64,000 nucleotides of DNA, from positions 2,041,733-2,105,732 of the forward strand of contig CP012157.1 in NCBI GenBank assembly GCA_001602455.1, read 5' to 3'. The position numbers and the translations under genes are program-made. This DNA comes from Betaproteobacteria bacterium UKL13-2. GTDB taxonomy: Bacteria; Pseudomonadota; Gammaproteobacteria; Burkholderiales; Usitatibacteraceae. Every line of letters starts with the position of its first letter. Position 1 is the first letter of the stretch. Positions 38,613-47,367 of the stretch are shown here, in pieces. The notes beneath the pieces are model-generated. The model ran no database searches, was not told the DNA's origin, and saw nothing but the letters and a program-made list of their open reading frames with translations.

Positions 38613-40406
38613 TCAATTGATCATGACCATCGCACCACTGACCGTGGTCTGGCCGGAGGCGGACAACTCTGCCGTGGCGTTGCCCTTGCCCACAAAGCCA
38701 ACCTGTCCCTCACAGTTGACATTGAGGCCGGTGGCTTTGACGTCCGCCTGCGAGCCGATGCTGATGGCACCCATCGCGGTGATGTCGATGGTGCCCTGTG
38801 CATTGATCTTGATGTTCTTGGGACTGTCCATGGTGATGCCGGAAGTGTTGAGTTCCAGCTTGTTGCTGTTCTGATCCTGCATCAGAATCGACTTGTCCGT
38901 GTCGCTGAAAATGAGCTTGTTGTTTCCTGGTGTGGTGATGGTGATCACCTTGTCCTCTTCGTTGAATTCGATCTTCGATTTACAGCGCGTCACAATCGCC
39001 TTCAGATTGTTCTCGGCGGCAATTTCGTAGGGCGGCTTGCGTTTGCTGCTGTACAGGCTACCAAGAATGACGGGGTGCGAAGGATCGTTGTTGAGATAGC
39101 CGAGGATGACTTCGTCACCGACTTCGGGAATGAAGAACGCCCCGAAACTGTCCGACGCATAGAACTTGGTCAGCCGCGCCCAGACCCCATCTTTGGCGGG
39201 ACGCATAACGGGCGTCGATACCTGAATGCGCTGGTGTCCCTCTGGGTCGCCGTCAAGCTTCATGACCACGCCAATCTGCAGGCCCTCCACGCCGGGCAGG
39301 AAGCCGCCCGCTGGTGGTGCCACGATATCCGTACGTTCAGCGAACCAGTTGGGAGCGAGCCCGAACTCTACTTCCGTGATCCAGTTGCCATCGATCAACT
39401 CATGGTGCACAGCGCCGACAAACACGTCGCCGTTATAGCGTGCGCCCACACCATTCAGGGTAAGGAGCGTGCCCACCTTGGCTAATGCGCTGCCTTGGAA
39501 TTTCAGGCGTCCGCGAATACGCGCCAAGCCCGATTTCACCTGTTGTGCGGTGGCCCATTTGCTGAGCGCATCCTGTGTCTGCGGTGCTGCTGTTTGCAAA
39601 CACAGACTCGATAGGTTGACGACTTCGGCAAGCTTGGCCGAATCGATATTGCCTTGCGTGTTGAGTGTTTGCGGTTTGGCTGCAGTACTGACGGTCACCG
39701 CCTGTGTGCTGGAGTCCCACGACACCGCCTCGGCGGAGGCGTACTGCCAGCGCGCATCCATCTCAGCATGAAATTCCATCAGGTCGCCACCATAAGTGAC
39801 CTCAAGGCTCGCGGCTGCAGAGGTATTAGGTGCCTTGACGCTGACGCTGCCATCGGTAACGATCACTAACTGACCATTGACTTCGGCGCGCGACAGCATG
39901 AAGTCCCAGTCGCTGCAGTAGTACTGAACTAACTCTTTGTACTCGACCGTGGTCGCTTCGACGTCCGCACTGAGGCCGCCATAACTGCCGATCATGCTGG
40001 AGATGATGTCGCTGTCTTTTTTATCGACGTAGTTGGCATTCTTGCGACCGATAGTCATTTTGACGGCAGCATCCCGGCATTCCACCACCAGCCGCGAATA
40101 GTTTTCGCCGGTGATTTTGACGGCGTGCTTGACGACGACGCCTTCGAAGATGGCTGTTTCTGTATCACCGTAGCCGGCGCTGATCTTGATCTTCGCACCC
40201 GGGGCAAAATCGTCTCCGTCGCTCACGGGAAAAGCTTGGGTAGCTATCTCGCCATCGGCGATGACAATCTTCGCGACCGGAATCGCGTTTACGGCACGGT
40301 CAATGTGCACAGATATGAGCTGCGTCGTGTCAGGCAAGGCTTGACCATTGCTGGTCAGCGATACCCGCAATACGCCTTCACTTGCATCGTTGGGAGACTG
40401 GGCCAT
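38613..40406 (-). CDS. VgrG-like spike protein (Cis8)
   Basis: A 597-residue central spike. The N-terminal gp27-like part forms the hub (SVHIDRAVNAIPVAKIVIAD, GVVVKHAVKITGENYSRL, YCSDWDFMLSRAEVNGQ). The gp5-type OB fold starts at GLQIGVVMKLDGDPEGHQRI and includes GAFFIPEVGDEVILGYLNND. The end is a repetitive beta-prism of V/I-x-G/x units (INAQGTIDITAMGAISIGS), the needle shaft. No lysozyme or other effector domain is fused. Confidence 0.93.
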   Translation of the reverse strand: MAQSPNDASEGVLRVSLTSNGQALPDTTQLISVHIDRAVNAIPVAKIVIADGEIATQAFPVSDGDDFAPGAKIKISAGYGDTETAIFEGVVVKHAVKITGENYSRLVVECRDAAVKMTIGRKNANYVDKKDSDIISSMIGSYGGLSADVEATTVEYKELVQYYCSDWDFMLSRAEVNGQLVIVTDGSVSVKAPNTSAAASLEVTYGGDLMEFHAEMDARWQYASAEAVSWDSSTQAVTVSTAAKPQTLNTQGNIDSAKLAEVVNLSSLCLQTAAPQTQDALSKWATAQQVKSGLARIRGRLKFQGSALAKVGTLLTLNGVGARYNGDVFVGAVHHELIDGNWITEVEFGLAPNWFAERTDIVAPPAGGFLPGVEGLQIGVVMKLDGDPEGHQRIQVSTPVMRPAKDGVWARLTKFYASDSFGAFFIPEVGDEVILGYLNNDPSHPVILGSLYSSKRKPPYEIAAENNLKAIVTRCKSKIEFNEEDKVITITTPGNNKLIFSDTDKSILMQDQNSNKLELNTSGITMDSPKNIKINAQGTIDITAMGAISIGSQADVKATGLNVNCEGQVGFVGKGNATAELSASGQTTVSGAMVMIN

Positions 40407-40408
40407 TG

Positions 40409-41128
40409 CTACCCCAATGGCGGAAAGTGCAGCCGGTCACCCGGCTGTAGCACACGAAAATCAGTCAACCGATTGAAGCGCGCCACGTCGAGGTAGTAAG
40501 AGCAATCGCCATAGATACGTTGGCACAGTAGGGGCAGGGTATCTCCCTCGACCACATTGACGATATGGCTCAGATCGGGTGAAGAACGATTCGATTCCAA
40601 CTCCATCTGCTTCTTGCTCATGAAGCCGGTGAACTTCAGCGTCACCTTGGCGCGCAGAGGTGCGCCATTAGGCTTGAATAACGTGTATTGCGTGGACATT
40701 GACTCCATGCGGCCAAAGAAGATCTGGGTGCCCCACAGAATGCGCACATGGTTAGGCTGATGCTGGTCGCCGACGTAGTTATAAACCACTTTGCAAAGGT
40801 TTTGCAGTTGTGTCGCTACATCGAGCATAGGCGCGCTGCCCACAGTCGGTACCACGCCAGTGCCGTCGAGCATCAGCGTAAAGCTTATCTTGTCGGGATT
40901 GATGGCACTGAACTTGGCGTCAGCGCCGATCTGCCCCAGCGTCTTCTTGGTGTTGTAGCAAATGCTGTATTCGTGGCTGAACTCGGATGGATTCAGCATC
41001 ACCGTGAACGTCTTGCTCTCGACGAGCGAGACAGTGCCACCTGAAGCAATGGTGCAGGCGGTGATATTCATGCGGGTCTTGAGGTTAACCAGGCTGTCTA
41101 TGCCGGATGGAAGGCCGTATGCATTCAT
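40409..41128 (-). CDS. LysM-type tube-baseplate adaptor (Cis7)
   Basis: A 239-residue protein. The N-terminal domain has FTVMLNPSEFSHEYSICYNT and KISFTLMLDGTGVVP, typical of Afp7/gp53-like proteins. The C-terminal LysM is VVEGDTLPLLCQRIYGDCSY then RFNRLTDFRVLQPGDRLHFP. In this family LysM is a structural contact between tube/hub and baseplate. It ends 2 nt before the spike gene. Confidence 0.92.
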   Translation of the reverse strand: MNAYGLPSGIDSLVNLKTRMNITACTIASGGTVSLVESKTFTVMLNPSEFSHEYSICYNTKKTLGQIGADAKFSAINPDKISFTLMLDGTGVVPTVGSAPMLDVATQLQNLCKVVYNYVGDQHQPNHVRILWGTQIFFGRMESMSTQYTLFKPNGAPLRAKVTLKFTGFMSKKQMELESNRSSPDLSHIVNVVEGDTLPLLCQRIYGDCSYYLDVARFNRLTDFRVLQPGDRLHFPPLG

Positions 41129-41173
41129 GGTCTGATTTTCCGCCGATGGCTGATGCGCTCGCTGGAATGTTCC

Positions 41174-41350
41174 TTACCTGTCCCGCAACTGATTCATCTT
41201 CTCCTCGAGCCAACTCTTACATTCGAGCAGCAGTTCCTCCCGGAAGTGCTCGATGTCGGCTGCCGTCTCCAGCTTTTGCGGACTGCCTCCTTGCGGCGAC
41301 TCGCAGCACACGGATGATTTGATCGTCATTTGCCGAACTTCAATTGTCAT
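41174..41350 (-). CDS. DUF5908 protein (Cis6-like)
   Basis: A small protein of 58 residues beginning MTIEVRQMTIKSSV, the hallmark opening of DUF5908 (in other systems MPIEIRELVIK-like), followed by a short linker and a helical tail (IEHFREELLLECKSWLEEKM). Afp6-type genes lie between the second tube gene and the LysM gene, exactly this position. Start placed at ATG 41350, because the frame upstream runs into the Cis5 stop region. Function in the particle is not established. Confidence 0.8.
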   Translation of the reverse strand: MTIEVRQMTIKSSVCCESPQGGSPQKLETAADIEHFREELLLECKSWLEEKMNQLRDR

Positions 41351-41379
41351 AGGTCGTGGATCGTGAATTGGCTGGTAGC

Positions 41380-41838
41380 TCAGATCATGCGCATTGAGCC
41401 GGTGTAGCAAAGGGTGACTTTTTCAAGCGCCACCTCGTTCTTGGTGGAGTTGAACGGATCGACTTCCCATTGCACGGGATAGGCGTTCTCGAAAGTCCAG
41501 ACACGCAATGGCAAGCCCGACTCGTCAAGCAATGAAACCAAAATGAGTTGAGTCATCACCGGTATTGCCAAGCCCGCTTCCAAGGTTGCCTTGCACCAAA
41601 TCACCAAGGGAGACGTGAGCGAGGCAATGCCGCGCTTCAGGACGAGATTGGAATGCTTGACCGATTTGGGCAGGGTATGCACATAGCGGTTTTCGCCTCC
41701 CTCAACCACGCTCTCCGTCTCCATCTGCGTGCCGATGCCGCTCACATCCTGAAACGAAGTGTCGAGCAGCGGCATCAGGCCAAAGCTGACTCGGAACCTA
41801 AACGCAGGTGCCGGATAAGTTGTCGTGAGTAACCCCAT
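41380..41838 (-). CDS. eCIS tube protein (Cis5-like, gp19 family)
   Basis: A 152-residue T4 gp19-like tail-tube paralogue: YPAPAFRFRVSFGLMPLLDT, SFQDVSGIGTQMETESVVEG, VLKRGIASLTSPLVIWC, and WTFENAYPVQWEVDPFNSTK. In Afp-like particles Cis5 is the initiator tube ring that adapts the main tube to the hub. It follows the main tube gene by 15 nt. Confidence 0.92.
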   Translation of the reverse strand: MGLLTTTYPAPAFRFRVSFGLMPLLDTSFQDVSGIGTQMETESVVEGGENRYVHTLPKSVKHSNLVLKRGIASLTSPLVIWCKATLEAGLAIPVMTQLILVSLLDESGLPLRVWTFENAYPVQWEVDPFNSTKNEVALEKVTLCYTGSMRMI

Positions 41839-41853
41839 ATCACCATCACATCA

Positions 41854-42312
41854 TCATGCGTTGGCGATGGTGAGACCCTCGTGGGCAATCTCGATGGTTT
41901 CCACCGCCACTTCATTGCCTTCTGCCTTGAGATCAGTGCCCGTGATCTTGGTCGGCCAAGCGTTGGCGAGTGTCCACACCATCGTTGGCTTGCCCGTTTC
42001 ATCGAGCAAACTGATGATGACCGGCACGCGTTTGATGGTGTTCATCTTGATCTGGTTAAACCAGTCCCAGAACTTGTTGTCAGCAACAAAGATGCCTTTT
42101 TTCATCGTCACATTGCCAAACTTCTTGATGCCCGGCATCTTGATCGCCGAGAAAGCGGGGCTGTCACCGTGTCGGTATTCAATCGGTGTTGATTCGATAC
42201 TGAGACCGGAAACTTCCTGAAAAGACATGACCGTCGAGTCCCACTTCACCTGAAAATGAAACTTGGGAAGCGGCCATACGGTTTTGGATTGAGCGGAGCC
42301 ATCGTCAGCCAT
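41854..42312 (-). CDS. eCIS main inner-tube protein (Cis1-like)
   Basis: A 152-residue gp19-family tube subunit: WPLPKFHFQVKWDSTVMSFQ, SGLSIESTPIEYRHGDSPAF, VTMKKGIFVADNKFWDWFNQ, and WTLANAWPTKITGTDLKAEG. Preceded by GAGG about 8 nt from the ATG. It is the major hexameric tube through which cargo would pass. It is downstream of the single sheath gene. Confidence 0.94.
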   Translation of the reverse strand: MADDGSAQSKTVWPLPKFHFQVKWDSTVMSFQEVSGLSIESTPIEYRHGDSPAFSAIKMPGIKKFGNVTMKKGIFVADNKFWDWFNQIKMNTIKRVPVIISLLDETGKPTMVWTLANAWPTKITGTDLKAEGNEVAVETIEIAHEGLTIANA

Positions 42313-42369
42313 TTACGCACCTCGCATAATAAAAATTGAAAATAGACCTGAAATCATTGCGGCCAGCGG

Positions 42370-44205
42370 CTATGACTTCTGCATTTGCTGCTGGAAAGTG
42401 ATCTCGATGAACTCAGCCGGACGTACCAAAGCAACCAGCACGGTGACGCGCAAAATGCCTTCGAGAATGTCTTCTGGCGTCATCGTCTCGCCAAGACCAA
42501 CATGCACGCTGAACGCATCCTCGGTCGATGATCCCGCCAGACCGCCACGTTTCCAGATTCCGGTGAGGAAGTTGCCGATCATGCTCTTCATGGTCACCCA
42601 CGTATTGGCGGTATTGGGCTCGAACACCATCGCCTTGGCTGCTAGTCTGATCGACTCCTCCAGCATGATCATGGTGCGGCGCACGTTGACGTAGCGCCAA
42701 TCGAGGCTGTTGCCGTCCAGTGTGCGCGCTCCCCAGACCAGCGTGCCTTCACCAATGAAGGCGCGTATGGCATTGATCGACTTCCCCTGCGGCGTAACGT
42801 TGAGGTCTTCCTGCTGCTCGGCAGAGATCGGCACGGTCGGCGAGACCACGCTGTTGAGGCTAACGTTGGCCGGTGCCTTCCACACGCCGCGCGAATTGTC
42901 GACCATCGTGTAAACACCGGCCATGGCTGCAGCGGGCGGCAGCACGTTGAGACGCTTTTTCATCTCCAGCATGATGCTGTTGAAAAACGGACTGACAGTG
43001 GCGAGCGTCTTTGCCAGCAACGCGATATTGCTCTGTACTTTTGGATCGGTGGAGGCGGCGTCGAGCGTCTTGATCTTGTCGACCTCATCGGACATTTCCT
43101 TGACCTTGGCAGGTTTCAGGCCGCTGCTGGCGAATTCGTCCTTGATACACTGGATCAATGCATCCTGACTATCCTTGTCGATGTTGACATAGCTGAGGTC
43201 ATTGTCCTGAACGATGGTGGTGTTGACCCATGGGTAATAAGAGACACCGAAGTTGAGGAAATTCGTGCCGAGTGCATCGCGGAAACCCGCGATGCAGTCA
43301 GGCATGTTGCTGCGCGGCTCGTAGCCTTTCCAAACATCCAAAAGCGCGACGCGGTTTTTCATCACGTCGCCACAGTGCATGAGCGCGGCTTGCTGTACGG
43401 CAGTGCAGTTATCCTTGGACAGCAATACCGCCTCGGGTACAACCACCATCGTCGGTTCCTGCTCTTTTTCAAGCTCCTTGATACCCTTGGCCAGCAGGTC
43501 TGGGTCGATGTGCTTGCCTTCGCTCTTGTCATAGCTACCAACCGAGACGATATAGCAGGGCCCACCGCCGTTCTGGAAGAAATGCAGCAAGCTGTAGTAC
43601 AACAGATAAAAGCCTTTGACCTGGGCAAGCTTGTAGCCCACGCCATTGACGCGCAAGAGTTCGGCATCACGCTCCGCTAACGAGTCGGCTTCATCCCTCT
43701 CCTTTGAAGCCTTCGCTGCCTCTGCTGCCTTTTTCTTCGCATCCTCTGTTGCTGCGTCATCCGCTTCTTTCTTGGCAGCGTCTTCGGCCGCTTTCGCCGC
43801 CGTCTCGGTGTTATCCGATGCCGTTTTCGCGTTCGCCTCTGCCGTCTTCAGCGCCTCGTCGGTCGGCGCTTTCGCCAACGCAGCTGCTGCATCATCCGAT
43901 GCCTTCTTCGCATCGTTTGCCACCTTCCTCTTCGCCGTTGCATCCTTTTGCTTATCAGTCGGTGGACCGACCTGTGTCAGGCTGAAACGCACCACATCCG
44001 CTGTCGGGCCGAACCCGTAATACTGGTGAAACTCGGCCATCGACGTGATGCGCCAAGGTTTGTTGATCAGTGTGTTACCCTTATTTTCAGCCTTCTGGGT
44101 ATAACCGATGAAAGCGGGAACCGCAGTGGCGACCTCAACCACCGAATTGGGAAACGCATTTTTTTCGATGATGTAGACACCGGGTGTTTTCATGACGCCA
44201 GCCAT
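42370..44205 (-). CDS. eCIS contractile sheath protein (Cis2) with large Ala/Lys insertion
   Basis: A 611-residue tail sheath. N-terminal VMKTPGVYIIEKNAFPNSVV and TAVPAFIGYTQKAENKG are the canonical sheath opening; FYLLYYSLLHFFQNGGGPCY (about 199-218) and the C-terminal domain (LVWGARTLDGNSLDWRYVNV, VALVRPAEFIEITFQQQM) complete the fold. Between about residues 80 and 187 lies an insertion of almost only Ala, Lys, Asp, Glu and Thr, predicted to be a long helix or helical hairpin, where family members have a short linker. Only one sheath gene is present, against three in Afp. Confidence 0.93.
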   Translation of the reverse strand: MAGVMKTPGVYIIEKNAFPNSVVEVATAVPAFIGYTQKAENKGNTLINKPWRITSMAEFHQYYGFGPTADVVRFSLTQVGPPTDKQKDATAKRKVANDAKKASDDAAAALAKAPTDEALKTAEANAKTASDNTETAAKAAEDAAKKEADDAATEDAKKKAAEAAKASKERDEADSLAERDAELLRVNGVGYKLAQVKGFYLLYYSLLHFFQNGGGPCYIVSVGSYDKSEGKHIDPDLLAKGIKELEKEQEPTMVVVPEAVLLSKDNCTAVQQAALMHCGDVMKNRVALLDVWKGYEPRSNMPDCIAGFRDALGTNFLNFGVSYYPWVNTTIVQDNDLSYVNIDKDSQDALIQCIKDEFASSGLKPAKVKEMSDEVDKIKTLDAASTDPKVQSNIALLAKTLATVSPFFNSIMLEMKKRLNVLPPAAAMAGVYTMVDNSRGVWKAPANVSLNSVVSPTVPISAEQQEDLNVTPQGKSINAIRAFIGEGTLVWGARTLDGNSLDWRYVNVRRTMIMLEESIRLAAKAMVFEPNTANTWVTMKSMIGNFLTGIWKRGGLAGSSTEDAFSVHVGLGETMTPEDILEGILRVTVLVALVRPAEFIEITFQQQMQKS

Positions 44206-44224
44206 TGATACCTCCTATGTGCAA

Positions 44225-45151
44225 TTAACAATGAACGTAAATTTCGGAAACCCATCTTGGTGCTCCTGCGTGCTCTTCGATACTGAACTGACCTGCGGAG
44301 GCAACAGGCAGCCGCTTGATAAGGACACGCCTAACCCCTTGCTCCTGCACATGCAACTGAAAGCGCTGCGGGGCATGCTCCCGCATGGGAATGGCGGTCT
44401 TTGACCGAAAAGTGTGTGCCATGCGTCCATTGGCGAGGCGTCTTTTGCCCATTGCATCAAAGCCAATTTGCTCGGAGGCATCAACCACGCCCAACTGATC
44501 CGGGGGGCACTCGCCGACGATGTTGTATTGCCAAAATGTCTGTCGGGATGCGAAACGCACACAATATTGGCTGCTCTCGGCAGAGGGCGCTATGGCAGTC
44601 CTTTCAAAGGCATCGACATCGATGCCAATGCGAATGTCTATCTGCGGCGCAGTGGCGCACGGTCGCGGCATACGATGCTCGCGGGGTATTCCTGGATTGC
44701 GCGGCTCGCGGTACGCGAGCCCCTCATCCCCTGGCAGCATCTGATCGCTCTGCATCAGGCAATCCTGCGAGTGCAGGCGAATCCGACCGTCTTCTTCACG
44801 CACGCCCTCCCGGGAGTCGAGAATGAACCGTACTCTAGGGTCACTTCCAATGCCGTCGGTGTAATGCCTGAACATCGCATCTTCAGCACAAAACGAAAGC
44901 CCGAAAGAATTTGGAGGCACATTCCTCGTCAAGATGTCTTTCAGCAGATTCATGCGCAACACGTCTGCATAGATCGCAACGCCGCTTGCGGTGGTGCGCC
45001 ACGTGCAAAGTGTGTTTTGCCATTTGCCTGCAATACTATTTGCCAGTTGCCAACGCAGACCGCGACCGTATGCGTCAGAAAAGTAGCGATGCTCGACGGT
45101 GATGTCGAACAGTCTGCGGTAACGCGCCAATAGCCTCTCTTCATTAAGCAT
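44225..45151 (-). CDS. Unknown eCIS-associated protein between terminator and sheath genes
   Basis: A 308-residue protein starting MLNEERLLARYRRLFDITVE with HRYFSDAYGRGLRWQLA, then WRTTASGVAIYADV, FGLSFCAEDAMFRHYTD and a less regular C-terminal half. The opening recalls a protein seen next to sheath and tube genes in other eCIS loci, but I cannot name it with certainty. It overlaps the Cis16 gene by 8 nt (ATGCTTAA) and ends 19 nt before the sheath gene, so it belongs to the operon. It contains several Cys and no signal peptide or membrane span. Confidence 0.65.
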   Translation of the reverse strand: MLNEERLLARYRRLFDITVEHRYFSDAYGRGLRWQLANSIAGKWQNTLCTWRTTASGVAIYADVLRMNLLKDILTRNVPPNSFGLSFCAEDAMFRHYTDGIGSDPRVRFILDSREGVREEDGRIRLHSQDCLMQSDQMLPGDEGLAYREPRNPGIPREHRMPRPCATAPQIDIRIGIDVDAFERTAIAPSAESSQYCVRFASRQTFWQYNIVGECPPDQLGVVDASEQIGFDAMGKRRLANGRMAHTFRSKTAIPMREHAPQRFQLHVQEQGVRRVLIKRLPVASAGQFSIEEHAGAPRWVSEIYVHC

Positions 45152-45713
45152 AGCTTGTCGCTCGCGGCTCCAGAATAGTTGGCACCTCGTGGTCGATCAC
45201 GCCAGCATCAAGCACCAGCAAGCGTACCTTGTAAAGCACAGAAGGCAGGTAGCGCCCGCTGAGAATGCCCCAAAGGTTGCTGAGTTCTGTGATGTCGACA
45301 TTGCGGATCTCCAAAGTGAGCTTGTCGATGCGAGTATCGAGATCCGGGGTGTTGGCACGATCCAGTACAGGACGCGATTGGAAAAAGGTGATGCAACTAG
45401 ATAAGATCTTGAGAGCTTCCGCATAATTGCCACTGCTGAAGTTGGCGGAAAACATCACCAGCAAGTTTAGGCAAACGGGAGGCTGCATTGCTGCATTGCG
45501 GGAGCCGACCTCGCGAAAGTCGCGCTGCATGGTCACCGTTTCCCGCTCGACATTGACCAGCGAGACCACTAGCTTGTCGGCGATGTGTGCCGCCACATTT
45601 CCGTCCAACTCGTGGATGTTCGACAGCACAACCAAATCGTCATCTATTCGATAGCGGCGGCGCAATGCCATGTTCAACTGCTGGGCAATCAGGGATAGCG
45701 CGGCGTCAATCAA
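45144..45713 (-). CDS. eCIS tail-terminator protein (DUF4255, Cis16)
   Basis: First gene of the operon. DUF4255 proteins cap the tube and sheath end (Afp16). Recognised by IDAALSLIAQQLNMALRRRY near the start and NLLVMFSANFSSGNYAEALK then ILSSCITFFQSRPV in the middle. The frame is open back to 45815, but homologues start directly with MIDAAL; here that Met corresponds to TTG 45713, with GAGG upstream, giving 189 residues. ATG 45779 (MSNVFLYPCYSLYAIF) is the alternative and would add 22 unusual residues. Confidence 0.85.
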   Translation of the reverse strand: MIDAALSLIAQQLNMALRRRYRIDDDLVVLSNIHELDGNVAAHIADKLVVSLVNVERETVTMQRDFREVGSRNAAMQPPVCLNLLVMFSANFSSGNYAEALKILSSCITFFQSRPVLDRANTPDLDTRIDKLTLEIRNVDITELSNLWGILSGRYLPSVLYKVRLLVLDAGVIDHEVPTILEPRATSYA

Positions 45714-46110
45714 TCGATCCTCGGCAGGGTAAAAGATGGCGTAGAGCGAATAGCACGGATACAGGAACACATTTGACATAAGTTCAACGGCTAGCGTGCG
45801 TTCGGCAGGCCGCACCTGTTAAGGACAAGATTTTATGGATTGCGCTAGCAACTCAATATCGGAAAGAGGCTGAGATTGCGCTTCCAAAATACTGATTTAT
45901 CGTTTCATTACTCGCCAATTAATCAGCAAAAGGCTGATATTGCATATTGACTTTTAGCGAAACAAACATGCTCCGGCATAGCCGAAGCGATCACAGTAGG
46001 GCGGGAGCACCTCGGCGGTGGGACTTCGATCATCCAGAGCAGCGGGAGGTGGCTAACACTCCAACAGAGAACTTGCAGACGAAATCCGCCTGCTACGAAT
46101 CTAGGCTTAC
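45714..46110. promoter_or_regulatory. Leader/promoter region of the eCIS operon
   Basis: No gene is seen. The middle part (about 45840-45970) is AT-rich relative to its neighbours and is the likely promoter for the minus-strand operon. It contains an inverted repeat ATCAGC-aaaag-GCTGAT (45922-45938) that could be an operator. I could not fix a -35/-10 pair with confidence. Confidence 0.35.
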
Positions 46111-46488
46111 TTAGCGACGGATGGCAAGGCAGTAAATGGTCCGTATCAGCGTGTCGAACGGATCGCTCTTGAGTAAGTATTTGTCGGCACCGGCCGCACG
46201 CATGGCGACGACAAAGCGGGGGGCGTCGTGGCTGGAGAGCGCCAGTATTCGAATGCCGGGATAGGAAATCCTCAGTCGGTGCGTAGCCTCGATGCCGTCT
46301 ATTCGTGGCATGCTCACATCTAGGACGATCAGGTCGGGCAGCACCTCGCAGCAGCCAACATAATCCAACAGGGCCTGGCCATCCTGCACGCAGGTCACCA
46401 CCTCCACATCAGCCTGCTGCTCAAGCAATGCTTTCAGTGTTGCACTGAATTGCGCGTGATCATCAGCAAGAATCAGGCGGATCGACAT
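46111..46488 (-). CDS. Stand-alone response-regulator receiver domain
   Basis: A 125-residue CheY-like protein: acidic pocket LILADDHAQFS, phosphorylation Asp in LPDLIVLDVSMPRIDGIEA, the switch Thr/Ser region ILALSSHDAP and the conserved Lys in ADKYLLKSDPFDTL. No output domain follows; the frame ends right after the receiver. It resembles the receiver of NarL-type regulators, so it may be a decayed regulator or a phosphate sink. It lies 144 nt after the NarL-type gene, same strand, directly upstream of the injection-system operon. Confidence 0.85.
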   Translation of the reverse strand: MSIRLILADDHAQFSATLKALLEQQADVEVVTCVQDGQALLDYVGCCEVLPDLIVLDVSMPRIDGIEATHRLRISYPGIRILALSSHDAPRFVVAMRAAGADKYLLKSDPFDTLIRTIYCLAIRR

Positions 46489-46632
46489 TGGTTACCCCCT
46501 TCCCGCCCAGACTGCGGCATCAGTTGATCCTGTTGAACTGAACAATCACCATTTCCTTGGGGATTTTGAGGCGTGCGCGGGTCGACAACAATCAGCGAAA
46601 GGATTAGATTGAATAGGGGTTGTGCTGATTCG

Positions 46633-47328
46633 TCAGTGGCGATGTGCGCCTGTCAATAGGCTACCTTGAGAGCGGCAGGCATCAATCGAAGTGAGACCTT
46701 CGCGCAGCGCATAGCGCGTTAGTTCGGCGATGCCGCCAATTCCGAGCTTGCGCAGGACGTGTTGACGGTGCGTGGCAACTGTCTTAACACTAATGGAGAG
46801 GCGGCAGGCGATTTCGCTGGTGGAGTAGCCTTCGGAAAACAACTGCACCAGCTCACGCTCACGTTTGGTCAGGGAGGACGGCGGGTCGACCGATTCGACC
46901 CGATGACGGTGTCGGTACCTCTGCACAACAAGCCCGACCAAGGCAGGGCTAAGATAGGTCTGGTTGGCGACCACTCTACGGATTGCTTGCGCCAGATCGT
47001 CGAATGAACTGTCCTTGAGTACGTAGCCGGTCGCGCCAGCATCCAATGCGGCGAGCACCATACGGCTTTCGTTGTGTACGGAGAGGCAGATGCATTTAAC
47101 CGCCGGCAGGTCGGACTGGATACGGCCAATGGCCTCGACGCCGTTCATGCCCGGCATGGAAAGGTCTATCACTAGGATATCTGGCTGCAACTGTCTGACC
47201 ATTTTGACCGCACTAATGCCGTCGCCAACTTCACCAATCAATTCAAAGTCCTCGTCCTTTCGGAGCAACGCTGCGAGGCCGCTGCGCATTAGCTGATGGT
47301 CGTCTGCCAATACAATACGAATGCTCAT
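46633..47328 (-). CDS. NarL/FixJ-type response regulator
   Basis: A 231-residue two-domain regulator. Receiver: IVLADDHQLMRSGLAALL, Asp in DILVIDLSMPGMNGVEAIG, Lys in GATGYVLKDSSFDDLAQAI. The C-terminal LuxR-type helix-turn-helix is LTKRERELVQLFSEGYSTSE and ISVKTVATHRQHVLRKLG (about 150-205). Probably phosphorylated by the kinase encoded immediately upstream (39 nt) and a good candidate for control of the injection system (inference from position). Confidence 0.92.
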   Translation of the reverse strand: MSIRIVLADDHQLMRSGLAALLRKDEDFELIGEVGDGISAVKMVRQLQPDILVIDLSMPGMNGVEAIGRIQSDLPAVKCICLSVHNESRMVLAALDAGATGYVLKDSSFDDLAQAIRRVVANQTYLSPALVGLVVQRYRHRHRVESVDPPSSLTKRERELVQLFSEGYSTSEIACRLSISVKTVATHRQHVLRKLGIGGIAELTRYALREGLTSIDACRSQGSLLTGAHRH

Positions 47329-47367
47329 GAGTGTTTTCTGAGAACGGTGGAAAAAATCGAGCGAAGG

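Noticed and set aside
38505-39485. A 326-codon plus-strand frame opposite the spike gene
   Set aside because: The minus-strand spike protein is clear from hub to needle. The opposite frame has no recognisable domain and no ribosome-binding site.
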